DNA of 64,000 bases from the NCBI GenBank assembly GCA_024734495.1, contig JALMQS010000677.1:353278-417277 (forward strand), in the 5' to 3' direction. The stretch is from Forficula auricularia (Eukaryota; Arthropoda; Insecta; Dermaptera; Forficulidae). Position numbers and translations under genes: made by a program. Shown here piece after piece: positions 20,340 through 32,304 of this stretch. The notes under the pieces are model-generated. The model worked only from the letters and a program-made list of their open reading frames with translations. It had not been told where the DNA came from and made no database searches. Each line of letters begins with the position of its first letter. Positions within the stretch are counted from its first letter, which is position 1.

Positions 20340-21617
20340 GAATTTCTTATCCTAGTGATCACAGGTAAATAACTTCTATGTAGTGTGAATCAGCATATGT
20401 GTTTTAAGCTTGGACTTTTGAGAGAATTTTTTACCGCAGTGATCACAGCCGAATAACTTCTCCCCAGTGTGAATCAGCATATGTGTTTTAAGGTTGGACT
20501 TTAGTGAGAATTTCTTCTCGCAGTGATCACAGCCGAATAACTTCTCCCCAGTGTGAATCAGCATATGTGTTTTGAGGTGATCCTTTCGCGAAGAATTTCT
20601 TATCGCAGTGATCACAGCCGAATAACTTCTCCCCAGTGTGAATCAGCATATGTGTTTTAAGCGTGGACTTTAGTGAGAATTTCTTCTCGCAATGATCACA
20701 GCCGAATAACTTCTCCCCAGTGTGAATCAGCATATGTGTTTTAAGCGTGGACTTTAGTGAGAATTTCTTCTCGCAGTGATCACAGCCGAATAACTTCTCC
20801 CCAGTGTGAATCAGCATATGTGTTTTAAGCGTGGACTTTTGTGAGAATTTCTTACCGCAGTGATCACAGCCGAATAACTTCTCCCCAGTGTGGGACAATA
20901 AATGTGTTTTGAGATTTCCCTTTAGTAAGAATTTCTTATCGCAGTGATCACAGCCGAATAACTTCTCCCCAGTGTGAATCAGCATATGTGTTTTAAGGTT
21001 GGACTTTAGTGAGAATTTTTTATCGCAGTGATCACAGCCAAATAACTTCTCCCCAGTGTGAATCAGCATATGTGTTTTGAGGTGATCCTTTCGTGAAGAA
21101 TTTCTTATCGCAGTGATCACAGCCGAATAACTTCTCCCCAGTGTGAATCAGCATATGTGTTTTAAGCGTGGACTTTTGTGAGAATTTTTTCTCACAGTGA
21201 TCACAGCTGAATATCTTCTCTGTACTAGAATGAGTCACAAAATGTCGATTCAAGGAACTTTTGGTAGTATATTTGTTTGGACATTTGCTACATATGAAAG
21301 GTCCTATCTTTGAAGAACTCTGAATATCTAACGTAATTTCTGTTTTTTTCTTAAATGATACTTCAGTTAAATTACAATTAATTTCGTTTTGATGAGTCAT
21401 GATTATAGGACGTTGAAATTTCCTATTACTATTTAAAGGTAGATCGGCTGCATGCTGGTCACGTATATGACTCCCGTATTAAGATATTTCGACAAAAGCA
21501 CAAACGCACTCTTCGAAGTAATAATCCTACACAGTTTTGTATTTGTCTATACTTGTAGTGGGGCAGTCGGCGCCTAAAAAAAATAAATAAAATGATATTT
21601 TTAATACAAAGTGAATT
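20340..21617 (-). pseudogene. ZNF-2: C2H2 zinc-finger pseudogene, about 11 fingers, two identical frameshifts
   Basis: After an acceptor-like ttttttag (about 21581), the frame runs ADCPTTSIDKYK and a damaged N-terminal finger with an in-frame TAA (21479-21481). From ATG 21400 it continues MTHQNEINCNLTEVSF, a finger CSKCPNKYTTKSSLNRH, then fingers of the form GEKLFGCDHCDKKF...KTHMLIHT. One extra base in a finger at about 21095 shifts the frame. The same extra base in the same finger context occurs again at about 20590, 505 bp away. The last unit contains further stops (near 20345-20390). No single frame can encode the array. Confidence 0.85.
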
Positions 21618-21854
21618 TGAGTATTCTGATTTTTACTTTACCATACTGAGTATGGCCAAGTAATGTAATCGTGCATGAAAAATTAGTTCTTTTGATTCGT
21701 TTCTTTTTTCGAAATATCAAAAAACGGCTCAAAATTATTTTCATAAAAAGATTTAAACAAAATCATGGCGTTTTACTCAATAAGAAACCCTTAGGCCGGA
21801 TATTTCAATGTCCATTTATTCAGTTTTTCTGTCTAAATAAAAAAATAAATTCAC

Positions 21855-21989
21855 CTTTATCTATTCTATTTCTCCTCAATATCAAGTTTAATTTCATGTA
21901 GAAATATTTCGTTTGACGTTTGTCTAGAAATTCTTCGCTAATATAGTAGGAACATCATTTTACATTAACACCGCACATAAAAAGTGGAC
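21855..21989 (-). pseudogene. Decayed copy of the small zinc-finger exon, arm 1
   Basis: Homologous to 9754-9897 of zinc-finger gene 1: SEEFLDK-like residues and a LNLILRRNR-like end are recognisable on the minus strand, preceded by an AG and followed by GTGA. The cysteines of the first half and the frame are not maintained. Confidence 0.55.
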
Positions 21990-22043
21990 CTGGAAAAGAA
22001 GGAAATAAAATTATTATAGAGCTGAGTATACATTATACATTCC

Positions 22044-22152
22044 GAGTGTGGTTTTTTAAAAGGAATAAAATTTTTGGATCAAGACGCCGCCCGCCAGGGC
22101 ACCAGCCCGGAGGGCCGAGCTTCGAGGGCGTGCCGAAGGCACGCACGAAAAG
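22044..22152 (+). repeat. GC-rich 109-bp repeat with terminal hairpin, copy 1
   Basis: Near-identical to the complement of 40585-40693. It contains the hairpin GCGTGCC-GAA-GGCACGC close to one end, followed by ACGAAAAG. GC content is far above its surroundings. Present in arm 1 but absent from the equivalent place in arm 2 (about 28400-28450), so it inserted after the duplication. A hairpin near one end resembles Helitron-type 3' termini, but this is only a guess. Confidence 0.65.
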
Positions 22153-23169
22153 ATCGTTAAATAATATTGGAAAATATTAATTTAATTTAATTTAAAAAAA
22201 ATAGAAAAATATTTTATTCCTAATTTTATATAGTTGAAATGGAAAACCTCCCTTTAAAAAAATATAACTCACTCAAGGGCGGATCCAGGAATTTTTGATG
22301 GGGGGGGGGAGATATATATATATAAGGTGCCCGATGTATATAAGATCTTTACTCTACCATACAGGGTTCGTTTTTTCGAAATATCTCAAAAAAGGGTCAA
22401 ACTATTTTGATTAAAAAAATTGGATAATACCATAACATTTCGTCAACAAAAAAGTCCAAATAAGTGAATATCGAAATAATTATATTTTTCTAGATAATAA
22501 CTGTTTTGTCAAAATGTCTGTTCGTGCGTTACCGAATTATTGTGTACAAGCTAGCTCAAAAACTAGTATGAATATCAAAACCAAATTTCACGTGTAGAAT
22601 TGGTGCAGTGAGTTTAAGAGCTGATTAGATTTTGGTGCACATCGACCCAAAATTAATGTGGGGGGGGGGGGGGGAAAATTAAAATTATAATATTTTCAAA
22701 CTCAAAATGCAAAAACTAACCTACCAAAATCGCGGAGGGGGGGGGGGGTTTGATCCTCTAAATAATTATAAATAATTTTATTAAATATAAGAGGTTTTAG
22801 GGTGGCCACATCTGTTAAATAGCCTCATAGGATATAAATATAGAATTAATAATAGCAAAACATTTAAATATTCTCGAAATGCCTATAAAAAACTGACACT
22901 ATTTATTCATTGATTTCAAAATTAAAATAAAATAAAATAAAGTTATTTTCCTTATTTGAATAATCACTTCTTGATGTGTCATTAGAATATAAAAATGTCA
23001 GAAAACAAAATACATATTTCAAAAAACTTTACCTTCATCTAGTATATTGATCAATTTCCTATTAGAAATATATTTAAAAAATAATTAAATATAATTTGAA
23101 AAGAATGTGATGATTGATTATTATATTTATATTAATTGTATTTAATGACAAAACAATAAAATAGCTAAC

Positions 23170-23218
23170 CTATATGGATGGGATATTTGCAGTCTTTGTT
23201 CTTTATTTCAGCCTCCGT
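23170..23218 (-). pseudogene. Exon-1-like remnant, arm 1
   Basis: Minus-strand reading ends KYPIHI plus one base at a GT donor (G|GTTAGC), like the NHYPIYK|GTTAGT end of the putative first exon of zinc-finger gene 1. The expected ATG position reads ACG. An identical segment lies in arm 2 at 26571-26619. Weak but position, phase and donor agree. Confidence 0.3.
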
Positions 23219-23744
23219 GAAGATATATATATATTTGTAATTTCAATTGATATACTCTAGATAAACAATTTGTTAATAAAATTGATATTAAAAACTTTTA
23301 TTGAAATTATAAAATTGTTTTCCTATAGGTAATTATTAGTTAATAATGTAAACCCAAATTTGACACTTTCAAGCAAAAAAACACTAGAGTGTGATCACGT
23401 GACAAGTTGGCTTGATTGCGACAGTGGTGCCAATGTTGAATTTAAAAGAGAAGATTTATAAACTGTCTTTAAAATAAATTGGTTAAATTGTAATATTTTT
23501 TGGTTCAGACAAAGCTGTTGGCCTGAGTGATGTTATGTTTTCTCACTGCCAGGTTCGCTGTCATCAGTGTTCCCCACCAGTGGCGCACCATTACCCCTTG
23601 TCGCGCTGAACTAATGAATGTCAACTTGGCGATAAATCATTATTTTTATATATATTATAATAAAAGAGAGCGGGAATTCGGCTGACTCCAACTGAACCGT
23701 CTAAAAACCAACCCAACCGAGCCGAACTGAATATATATCAACCG

Positions 23745-24170
23745 AACCGGAGTCGTTTGCACATAATTCCTCCCCAGTCCTTGAGTGCCATTGCAATATC
23801 CCAAAAGAATTTCCATCTTCTGAAATATCTTTCTTAGGCGACTTTAACGTCCACAATAAAAATTGGCTAAAATTTTCTAGCCAAAATTCCCCCGCAGGCT
23901 CCGACGCTGAAATCTTCTCTACGGCGTGTGGCCTCACACAAATTATTAACGGCCCCACAAGAATCCCAGACAAAGCCAATGAAAAATCCAATCTTCTCGA
24001 TCTTTTCATCACTTCCCACCCTTCGTCATACGAAGCAAAAATTTCGGCCCCTTTAGGTAAATCTGACCACAATCTGATAAAAATTAAAACCTCCGCCAAT
24101 TTACCAAAACCCCCGTCAGCCCACACCAACCGCAAGAGGCAAGGGGCGAGAAAGCATGTTTTGTTTTTTT
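23745..24170 (+). pseudogene. LINE endonuclease fragment
   Basis: Plus-strand frame without an ATG, open for about 140 codons: SEISFLGDFNVHNKNWLKFS, FSTACGLTQIINGPTRI, LLDLFITSHPSSYEAKI and GKSDHNLIKIK. GDFNVH and SDHN are the catalytic motifs of the apurinic-type endonuclease of non-LTR retrotransposons. The N-terminal half (N, E residues) is missing. The overlapping minus-strand frame 23701-24135 is a shadow of this. Confidence 0.8.
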
Positions 24171-24817
24171 AACTCTTCAAATTCCGCTCTAATCGACCCC
24201 ACCTCGCCTCGCACCGTCTCTCTTATAAAACTCATCAGGGCTTCATTGGTCAGTGACTCATTTTGTCCTCCTTTTGTTGCTTCCTTGCCTGTATTTTCAT
24301 CAAAAGTTATTGGACTGGATAAAGCCCTTCTTTTTCTCTTCCTCGTTCCATCAATCCACCCAGTTTCTCCCTCGAGCTCTTCTTCGTCAGTAAAATACAT
24401 TAGTTCACCCCGCGGCTGATTCGACGATGAAGCATTATTGGAATCCATCAGCGATATTTTCTCCTCCAAATCTTTAATGTGTTGCTTCATTTCATTTACA
24501 GTTTTTTCGAGGGCCATCCTTACTTTAACTTCCCTCTGCCATTCATTATAAAAATCTACATCCTGCTTTTCACCCTCCTTCGCTTGGATTGGTAGTGCCT
24601 CGATCTCGATCAATTCATCGACCCTCGATGACCTTCCAGAATTCGGTGGAGTTCTCAATGTTCTGCGACTCCTTTCAAAACCCCCAGCGCTCTCCTCAGC
24701 AAAAATCAGTTGACCTCTCCCAGTTACAGTCCCCCTGGAAGGCGGATCCTCCAGGCCCGAATCCAGACAGTCAGTCCGGCCACCCCCCTCATCCTCCGCC
24801 TTTTTCATCTCAATCAA
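24116..24817 (-). pseudogene. LINE ORF1-like protein fragment with coiled coil
   Basis: 233 codons, opposite in strand to the adjoining endonuclease fragment. Acidic and Gly-rich N-terminus, a heptad-like stretch around residues 85-125 (EKTVNEMKQHIKDLEEKIS), a basic patch (GTRKRKRRALSSP) and a second helical part (EVGSIRAEFEELKKQN). It ends abruptly at the junction near 24135. Coiled coil plus basic region fits a LINE ORF1, and the neighbour supports this. No zinc knuckle is present, so the C-terminal half is lost. Another origin is possible. Confidence 0.45.
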
Positions 24818-24829
24818 AAGTTTTCAAAA

Positions 24830-25310
24830 AATGCAAAGGTTCTCTACAGAGTTACAGAATAGACACATATACACATACAAAAGTTAGAGCTCAATCAGAA
24901 TATCACAGAATGAGAAATGTAGAAAGAGCAAAATTAAAATTGAGAATATACAATAAACAGTTCAATATGATAAATCAATTCGTTAATATATGTACCGGTC
25001 AATGTTATAAAATAAATAATGAATAAATAAAATAAATAACAATATATGCAGAGAATAAAATAAACAATAAATAAATAAAATAAATAACAATATATGTACA
25101 GGATAAAATAAATAACAATATATGTACAGGATAAAATAAATATATATATAAAATAAATAAATAAATTACAATATAAATACAGAATAAAATAAATAATAAA
25201 TAAATAAATAAAATAAATAACAATATATGTACAGGATAAAATAAATAGAAATATATAAAATAAACAAAAACCAATAATAATAATAACAAAAATATCTACA
25301 TCAGTATTTA
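24830..25310. repeat. AT-rich minisatellite
   Basis: Repeated aaataaataacaatatatg units with gtacaggata inserts, period about 28-30 bp in the best part (25085-25140), plus AAAT microsatellite. The hydrophobic-looking minus-strand frame here is a by-product of the repeat. Confidence 0.75.
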
Positions 25311-25800
25311 CATATAATGTCCAATAAAAGGGATTAAGAGAGGGGAAACAGGTAGCGCCGCCGAGGTCGATCGGGGCAGGAGAAGATTCTGGAACGACCC
25401 TGGATGTTATATATATTATGAGTGAGAGCTTATGTAATTTAAATTAAATTGAGACATTAATGTAGGTCATTGACAAGTGAAAAAACCAGAAATCGACCGA
25501 TTCCCAGTAGAAATTAACTATCGTTTTAATCGGGATTAATGCAGGTCATAGACATCCAAAGAGAAGAAAAAACCAAAAGAAAATTCCTTCAAGAAGACAC
25601 CAAAACACACAAAGAAATGGAAAACCAGGGCACCCGCAAATCCAGCAGCAGCCGAGCACAACAGGACACCATCAACACACCCACAGAAAAAAACTCAAAA
25701 ATTTTCACGCACAAAAAACCACCAAAAAGCCGGAAATTGCAGAGAGCGATCTCACACACATGCACACAATACAAATGCCATAAATAATCTCAATTAAAGT
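25311..25800. other. Unclassified sequence in the palindrome centre
   Basis: Includes a short GC-rich patch (25350-25410) and an A/C-rich tract open for 82 codons on plus (25539-25787) with low-complexity composition. No recognised domain. Could be the 5' region of the LINE whose pieces lie at 23745-24817. Confidence 0.35.
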
Positions 25801-25804
25801 AAAA

Positions 25805-26275
25805 AAATAATTTTGAAAAAATCTAGCACACGCGCGCTTTCTACTTTCTACTCCCTCTTTCGCTGTTTAAATAAATGCGCTGTTGCCAAAATGTTTTTAG
25901 TGAGAATTTTTTTTATACATTTTTCATTATTTATTCATTATTATCTCAGAAACGGTGTTGTAACTATGAATCAAACTTGTCTTAAAATATGTATTGGTAA
26001 TTGTTTAATGTTGGTTTAGTTTTTTATAAAAATGCTAAGAACGGTTTCTTAATTATAATTAAATATGTATGTAAATTTTCCGATATCCCTTATAGTGCAA
26101 TGCTAAAGAGCCCGAAAAACTGGATTTTTGAAATTAAATATCTCTGGAACTGTATTGTTCATAAATTTCGTTTTGCCACCAATCGATGCACAAGTATTTA
26201 AATAATAATATATCTAAATTTCAGAAAAATCCTAGGAAAACGCATTTGACGGAACAACTATTTTAAAAAATGGGA
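25805..26275. mobile_element. Partial copy of the TTAA-type MITE
   Basis: Closely resembles the inside and right end of the MITE at 27290-27980, in the same orientation: aaataaatgcgctgttgcc, tcattattatctcagaaac and the end gacggaacaacta followed by ttttaa. The left terminus is not recognisable. Confidence 0.7.
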
Positions 26276-26570
26276 CCTACAAGATTGCTTTTACCCTTTT
26301 TAACTAATTTAATTCAAAGACAAGTTTATAAATCCCTCTCTTTTAAATTCAACATTGGCGCCACTGTCGCAATCACGCCAACTCGTCACGTGATCACGCA
26401 CTAGTGTCTTTTTGTTTGTTAATGGCAAATTTGGCTTTACATTATTTAAAATAATAATTATAGGAAAACAATTTTATTATTGCAATTATTGTTGTTCTTC
26501 TAAAGTTTATTTTATTAACAAATTGTTTATCTATATCAATTGAAATTACAACATATATATATATATCTTC

Positions 26571-26619
26571 ACGGAGGCTGAAATAAAGAACAAAGACTGC
26601 AAATATCCCATCCATATAG
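26571..26619 (+). pseudogene. Exon-1-like remnant, arm 2
   Basis: Identical in sequence to the arm 1 segment at 23170-23218: ends YPIHI plus one base at G|GTTAGC; ACG sits where the start codon would be. Conserved between arms more tightly than the surrounding intron, but that is a visual impression only. Confidence 0.3.
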
Positions 26620-27289
26620 GTTAGCTATTGTTTTGTCATTAAATACAATTAATATAAATATAATATTCAATCATCGCATTCTTTTCAAATTATATTTAAT
26701 TTATTTTTTAATATATTTTTAATAGGAAATTGGTCAATATACAGATGAAGGTAAAGTTTTTTTGAAATATGTATTTTGTTTTCTGACATTTTTATGTTAG
26801 GAAGTGATTATTCAAATAAGGAAAATAACTTTATTTTTTAATTTAATTTTGAGATCAATGAATAAATAGTGTCAGTTTTTTATAGGCATTTCGAGTATAT
26901 TTAAATGTTTTGCTATTATTAATTCTATATTTATATTCTATGAGGTTATTTAACAGATGTGGCCATCCACAAGACTTTACCATACACCCGAACCACTCTC
27001 TTATATTTAATATTTAATATAATTATTTATGGGGCTGAACCCCCCGCCCCACCCCCATTTTGGAGTGTTAGTTTTTGCATTTTTAGTCTTCCGATGTGCC
27101 ACTGCTTAGGTTTACAAAATTTGGTTGAGTTTGCTCAAATGGTCTATTTCTTTATTAAAGGTTTATTTTGCTGTATATTTCATTTTTCATGTTTTTTATT
27201 TTTTTAGTTGGAAAATTTTTTAATTTTTAACCCCCCCCCCTCCCCCTTGGTTTTGGGTCGATGTGCACCAAAATCTAATCAGCTCTTAA

Positions 27290-27980
27290 GGTAGTTGTTT
27301 CGCGACAGTACTAGCAAAAAGTTAATGCTAGAGTATATAGAACAGACAATAAGGATTCATAATTCATAAGCTCAAAACTTTTTGCTGTTTATGTACCGAT
27401 TCTAGCCAATCTGGCACCATTGTAAGATATTGAATATTTTTATATTAAAATGACAGATAAAAAAAAATTTTAAATGTCTATTTATTTCTATAAAAATAGT
27501 TTTGTTATTTTTTAACAAATGTAATCAACGCCTACTTTACATCTTAAAAAAATTAGCGCATGCGCGCTTTATACATCTTTCTTTGGTTAAATAAATGCGC
27601 TGTTGCCAAATTGTTTTAGTGTAAATTTTTTTATACATTTTTCATTATTTATTCATTATTATCTCAGAAACTGTGTTGTAACTATGAATCAAAATTATCT
27701 TAAAATATCTATTGTTTATTGTTTAATGTTAGTTTAGTTTTTTATAAAAATGATAAAAAGAGTTTCTTAATTATAATTAAAAATGGATGTAAACTTTCCC
27801 ATTTCCCGTATAGTGTAATGTATAAGAGTCTGAAAAACTCTATTTTTGAAATTTAATATGTCCGGAACTGTATTGTTTAAAAATTTTGTTTTGGCACCAA
27901 TCGATGCAGAAGTATTTAAATAAAAATCTGTTTAAATTTCAAAAAAATCCTAAGAAAACCCATTTGGCGGAACAACTACC
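27290..27980. mobile_element. piggyBac-type MITE with TTAA target and preserved empty site
   Basis: Begins GGTAGTTGTTTCGC and ends with the inverted GCGGAACAACTACC, with TTAA on both sides (27286-27289, 27981-27984). In arm 1 the matching place reads gagTTTAAgagctgatt with one TTAA and no insert (about 22606-22622). TTAA duplication is the hallmark of piggyBac elements. 691 bp, non-coding. It inserted after the inverted duplication formed. Confidence 0.85.
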
Positions 27981-28496
27981 TTAAACTCACTGAACCAAAA
28001 TTACATGTGAAATTTTGTTTTGATATCCAGACTAGTTTTTGAGCTCGTCCACAAAATTTGGTAACGTACTAACAGACATTTTGACAAAACAGTTATTATC
28101 TCGAAAAATATTTTTTTTTATATTCACTTATTTTAATTAAGTATCAGCCGTTTTTGAGATATTTCGAAAAAACGAAGCAAAAAAGCCCACTATTATCATG
28201 CACTATTACAATACTTGACCATACCCTGTATGGTAAATTAAAAAATAACAGAAAAGTTTCAAAAATGTATCAAGTGAGTTTTATTTTTTTAAAGTGAGGT
28301 TTTTCATTTCAACTATATAAAATTAGGAATAAAATATTTTGTTATTTTATGTTAAATTAAATTAATATTTTCCAATATTGTTTAATAGTATTAATAATAA
28401 AAGACATTTCAATAAAAATTTAAATCTAGATATTTTTTATGATAAATTTTATATTCATACTCGGCTCTATATTAATTTTATTTCCTTCTTTTCTAG

Positions 28497-28634
28497 GTCC
28501 AGTTTTTATGTGCGGCGTTAATGTAAAATGATGTTCCAAATACTATATTAGCGAAGAATTTCTAGACAAACGTCAAACGAAATGTTTCTACATGAAATTA
28601 AACTTGATATTGAGGAGGAATAGAATAGTTAAAG
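28497..28634 (+). pseudogene. Decayed copy of the small zinc-finger exon, arm 2
   Basis: After ttttctag the sequence can be followed as homologous to exon 9754-9897 (YYISEEFLDKRQTKC, MKLNLILRRNR), ending at a GT (28635). A stop replaces part of the first Cys pair region. Mirrors the arm 1 remnant at 21855-21989. Confidence 0.6.
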
Positions 28635-29026
28635 GTGAATTTATTTTTTTATTTAGACAGAAAAACCGAATAAATGGACATTGAAATATCCGACCTGAGG
28701 GTTTCTTGTTGAGTAAAACGTCATGATTTCGTTTAAATTTTTTATAAAAATAGTATTGAGCAGTTTTTTGATACTTCGAAAAAAAACGAATCAAAAGAAC
28801 TAATTTTTCATGCACGGTTACATTACTTGGCCATAATCTATTATTTATTTATTTATTTATTTATCCAGAAAAATACACAACATTCATTATGTCATGTCCT
28901 ATAGAGTTGACAAGTCAACTGTACATAGGACCGGATTAAAATCTTATATCTATCTTATATATAACAATTATTTAATTTTACAAAGAATTACTATAGTTGA
29001 AATATGGTGTACATTGTTCAACATTA

Positions 29027-29347
29027 CCGTCTCCGTGGTCTAATGGTCAGAGTAACTGACTGGCAACCCGGAGGTCCCGGGTTCGATTCCCGGCTATGCT
29101 CAGAAATTTTTCTGTAAGTATAGGGTCTGGAACGGGGTTCACTCAGCCTCGTGAGGATAAATGAGTAGCTGCTTGATTGAGAAGTAGCGAATCTCGGTTA
29201 AGAAAACTGAAACGAAGGTTGTAGATGTGCGTTGAGCTAACCACTTGACCCCTCGGTACTGTTTCCAATTAGGACAGCAACCAATTCAGTAGGCCAAGAC
29301 CCATGAAGGGTTGTCGAGCCAGAGATAAATAAAAAAAAATAAAAAAA
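29027..29347 (+). mobile_element. SINE (family 2), tRNA-derived, 13-bp target duplication
   Basis: Starts with a tRNA-like head: A box in GTGGTCTAATGGTCAGA and B box GGTTCGATTCC. A body of about 230 bp and an A-rich end follow. ttgttcaacatta flanks both ends (29014-29026, 29348-29360). It sits in the 3' UTR of LINE 2. The head is almost the same as in the family 1 SINE at 52566-52920, but the bodies differ. Confidence 0.9.
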
Positions 29348-29612
29348 TTGTTCAACATTAGTTCACATTAGATATTTACATACATATCACAGGGTGAAAT
29401 CACAATGATCCAATCCATTTAACCAATTTTTTTCTCAATAATTTTTTGTCACACGACTGATTTTTTTGATCATTTGGGAGTTTGTTAAAATATTTAATTG
29501 CCACAAAATAGTAATTTTTTTGGGCAATTGACTTATTAATCTTTGGTAGTACAATTGATCTATTATTGGATAAAAATACTTGGTAGGTTTCACATTAACC
29601 TACCAAGTATTT

Positions 29613-32304
29613 TTATCCAATAATTTTAAAAAATGTTTCCCCAAATTCCTTAAAAACAATTGATCTATGTCTAGTTCTGCCACTATGTTCATTATACATA
29701 ATCTTACACACATCATAATAATAAACAACTGAGTTAACAATAAATGATTCATCAATAGCCAGGACAGGTTGTACCTTAATTTTTTTAATAAGTCTAGTCA
29801 GTATAGTGATAAGTGGTTTCATTGCATTATCATATGCTCCCCCCCCCACGCAATTATACCATAGTTAATTATACTCTCAAACAGAGCCTGATAAATTATC
29901 CTCATAGCCTTTGGATCCAATATTGCACATAACTTATGTAAAACAAAATTTATATATCTGGTTTTCTTGATAATTTGCTTTATGTGATGGTTCCATCTCA
30001 TATGACAATCTATATAGATACCCAAATATTTACAATAGTCAACTCTTTTTATTTCTTTCCTATCAATATACAATTTAATATCAACAGGTATACTATCTTG
30101 ATAACAGCCAAAAGTCATGAAAGTCGTTTTATCAGTATTAAGTGACAGTTGATTCACTTTCATCCATGTACCAAGCCTGCTCAGCCAACCTGTCATCACT
30201 GTAGCTACCTCTTCCCAAGTTTTTCCCGAACACAAGACAGCCGTGTCATCAGCATATGACACCAAAGAATTTTCAGGCAAAATATTAAAGATGTCATTAA
30301 TATAGACAATGAAAAGTAGGGGGCCAAGAGTAGTACCCTGAGGAACTCCAGTTCTTATTACATGAGCCCTACTATAGCAATTATTAGATTTAACTGTTTG
30401 ACTTCTATTTGTCAAATAACTCTTTAGTAGGTCATTAGTTACACCTCTTATATCATATGAATCAAGTTTAGACAATAGTATTTCATGGTTCACCGTATCG
30501 AATGCTTTCGCAAGATCTAAGAAAGCAATTGCAGTTGGACTATCAACATCAATGTTGCTATATATAAAGTTTGTCACAAAAGCCAGTGCATCATTAGTAC
30601 CCCTACCCTTCACGAATCCAAACTGGGAATCAGAGAGAACATTACACATACTTAAAAAATTAGTAAGTTTATTATAAACAATTTTTTCAAATACCTTAGC
30701 TATGTTTGAAATAAGAGATATCGGTCTATAATTAGTAGGTACATGTTTATCACCATTTTTGTATACAGGAATGACTTCAGCTGCTTTTAAGGCCTTGGGC
30801 CAATTTCCTTCAGATATGCACAGATTAAATATGTGTTCCAGTGGTCCACTTATATCTCTAACTAAGCATTTTAAGACTTTACTATTTATACCATCCACCC
30901 CACCTGCTCTTACTTTTAACTCCAATATAATACCTAGTTATTGGACTAAAGAAAATTGTTTTATCATTAATCTTAACTATGATGGATACATTTACATCTG
31001 GTTGATTTATTTTAGCAGCAAGATTAGTACCAATATTACCAAAAAAGGATGCAAAATTATTTGCAATTTCTACATTATTATAAATTTTTTTATCTCTATC
31101 AATTAAGTATTCAATATCATTATTTAGTTTATTATTTTTTCCCAGTTTATTATTCACATATTGCCATAGTTTTCTACAATTATTTTGGTAACCTCTAACC
31201 AAGTTATTCTCAAATAATCTCTTAGCTAGCCTTATGAGCCTATTCAATATATTACAATATTTTTTATACTCATCTCTCAGGGTGTTGTTACTTTTATTCA
31301 ATTGCCATGTTTTATACAGCAATTCCTTTGTATTACATGACTTGATCAAACCAGATGTAATCCAACCCTTCCTCGGTTTATTTTTACTTTTATCCTTTTT
31401 CATAGATTTTGCTTTATCAGTCAGAATTTGAATTTTCTTTATCAATGCCTCAATCGCATCATCAGACCCACTTATTTCTCCCAATGTCTGCCAATCAGTC
31501 TGAGCACTGTAACTCTTCAATTTGTTGTAATTAATGGTCCCATGATTTTTTTTCGATTTATATATCTTTGACAAGCTAACGGACAAAAAAATTGGATAAT
31601 GATCCGTGAAGACATTGGTGTATGTGTATGACTTACAATTATAGACTGACCTAACAAACACATTATCAACACAAGAGCCCCCATTTATATTAGGTCTAGT
31701 AACATCATTAAAATATGGCAAATAACCCATATCCAGAAAAGAATTCAAAAACTTCAGTGAGCCCATCGGATTGCATTACATTTACGTTGAAATCGCCAGC
31801 AATGAGATGATTCCTAAACCCCTTGTTAACATCAAGGTAATTTTTTAAATTGAAAACAAATTCCTCCTTAGAAACATCATGACATCTATAAACTCCAGTT
31901 ATTTTAAATACATTATTCTTAACTCCAATTGTAACAGACATAAATTTGCAACAACCAAAATTTTCACATGATATAGACTGATTTAAGTCCTTTTTAGCAT
32001 ATATAACAACACCATCAGCCCTATTGACCTTACTGTCATTATAATAGACATTGTAATTATTAAGATTATAAAATTCCACACAAGCAACATCCCAAGTTTA
32101 AGTGCACACTATGATGTCCGGCTTGACCAAAAGTCTATCAATAAACACTTCAAAATTTTCAAAATTCGAATTTAAACTCCTTACATTTAAGTGGAGAATA
32201 GTAAGATCTTCTTGATTAAAAATTTGATTTAGTGATGTTAAATCTTGTAGTTTTTCTTCCAGCTTACAAGTTTCATTATTAATATCAATATCAATAACAG
32301 CCAT
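29613..32304 (-). pseudogene. LINE 2 ORF2: endonuclease and reverse transcriptase, four breaks
   Basis: Endonuclease starts LTILHLNVRSLNSNFENFEV and has GDFNVNVMQSDG; the expected ETW motif reads T-stop-TW (TAA at 32098-32100), so the catalytic Glu codon itself became a stop. Further breaks: near 31750-31790, near 30900-30925, and at the G run 29837-29845. RT motifs present: YRPISLISNIAKVFEKI, FVKGRGTNDALAF, AIAFLDLAKAFDTV, GVPQGTTLGPLLFIVYINDI, LVSYADDTAVL, CKYLGIYID. No RNase H. All breaks are single-base changes or short indels, so decay is recent. Confidence 0.85.

Larger units (their letters stand above)
20335..23495 (-). repeat. Arm 1 of a large inverted gene duplication
   Basis: The whole arm, from the finger array through introns and exon remnants to about 23495, is an inverted copy of 26300-36340. 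Alignment landmarks on both arms: the 5' side of the finger exon, the exon 2 remnant, the tract with tgttttgtcaaaatgtct-like sequence, and tatagttgaaatg. Arm 1 has its own insertions: a 109-bp GC-rich repeat at 22044 and a hAT-like remnant at about 22275-22345. It lacks the MITE at 27290 and the LINE at 28838. Confidence 0.85.

Noticed and set aside
23701..24135. 144-codon minus-strand frame
   Set aside because: It lies opposite a plus-strand LINE endonuclease frame with clear catalytic motifs and has no motif of its own.
25005..25289. 94-codon hydrophobic protein
   Set aside because: Produced by the AAAT-type minisatellite; only Leu, Ile, Phe, Tyr-rich low complexity.
29027..29100. tRNA gene
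   Set aside because: Has tRNA promoter boxes, but the 13-bp target duplication, body and A-rich tail show it is the head of a SINE. The same applies to 52850-52920.
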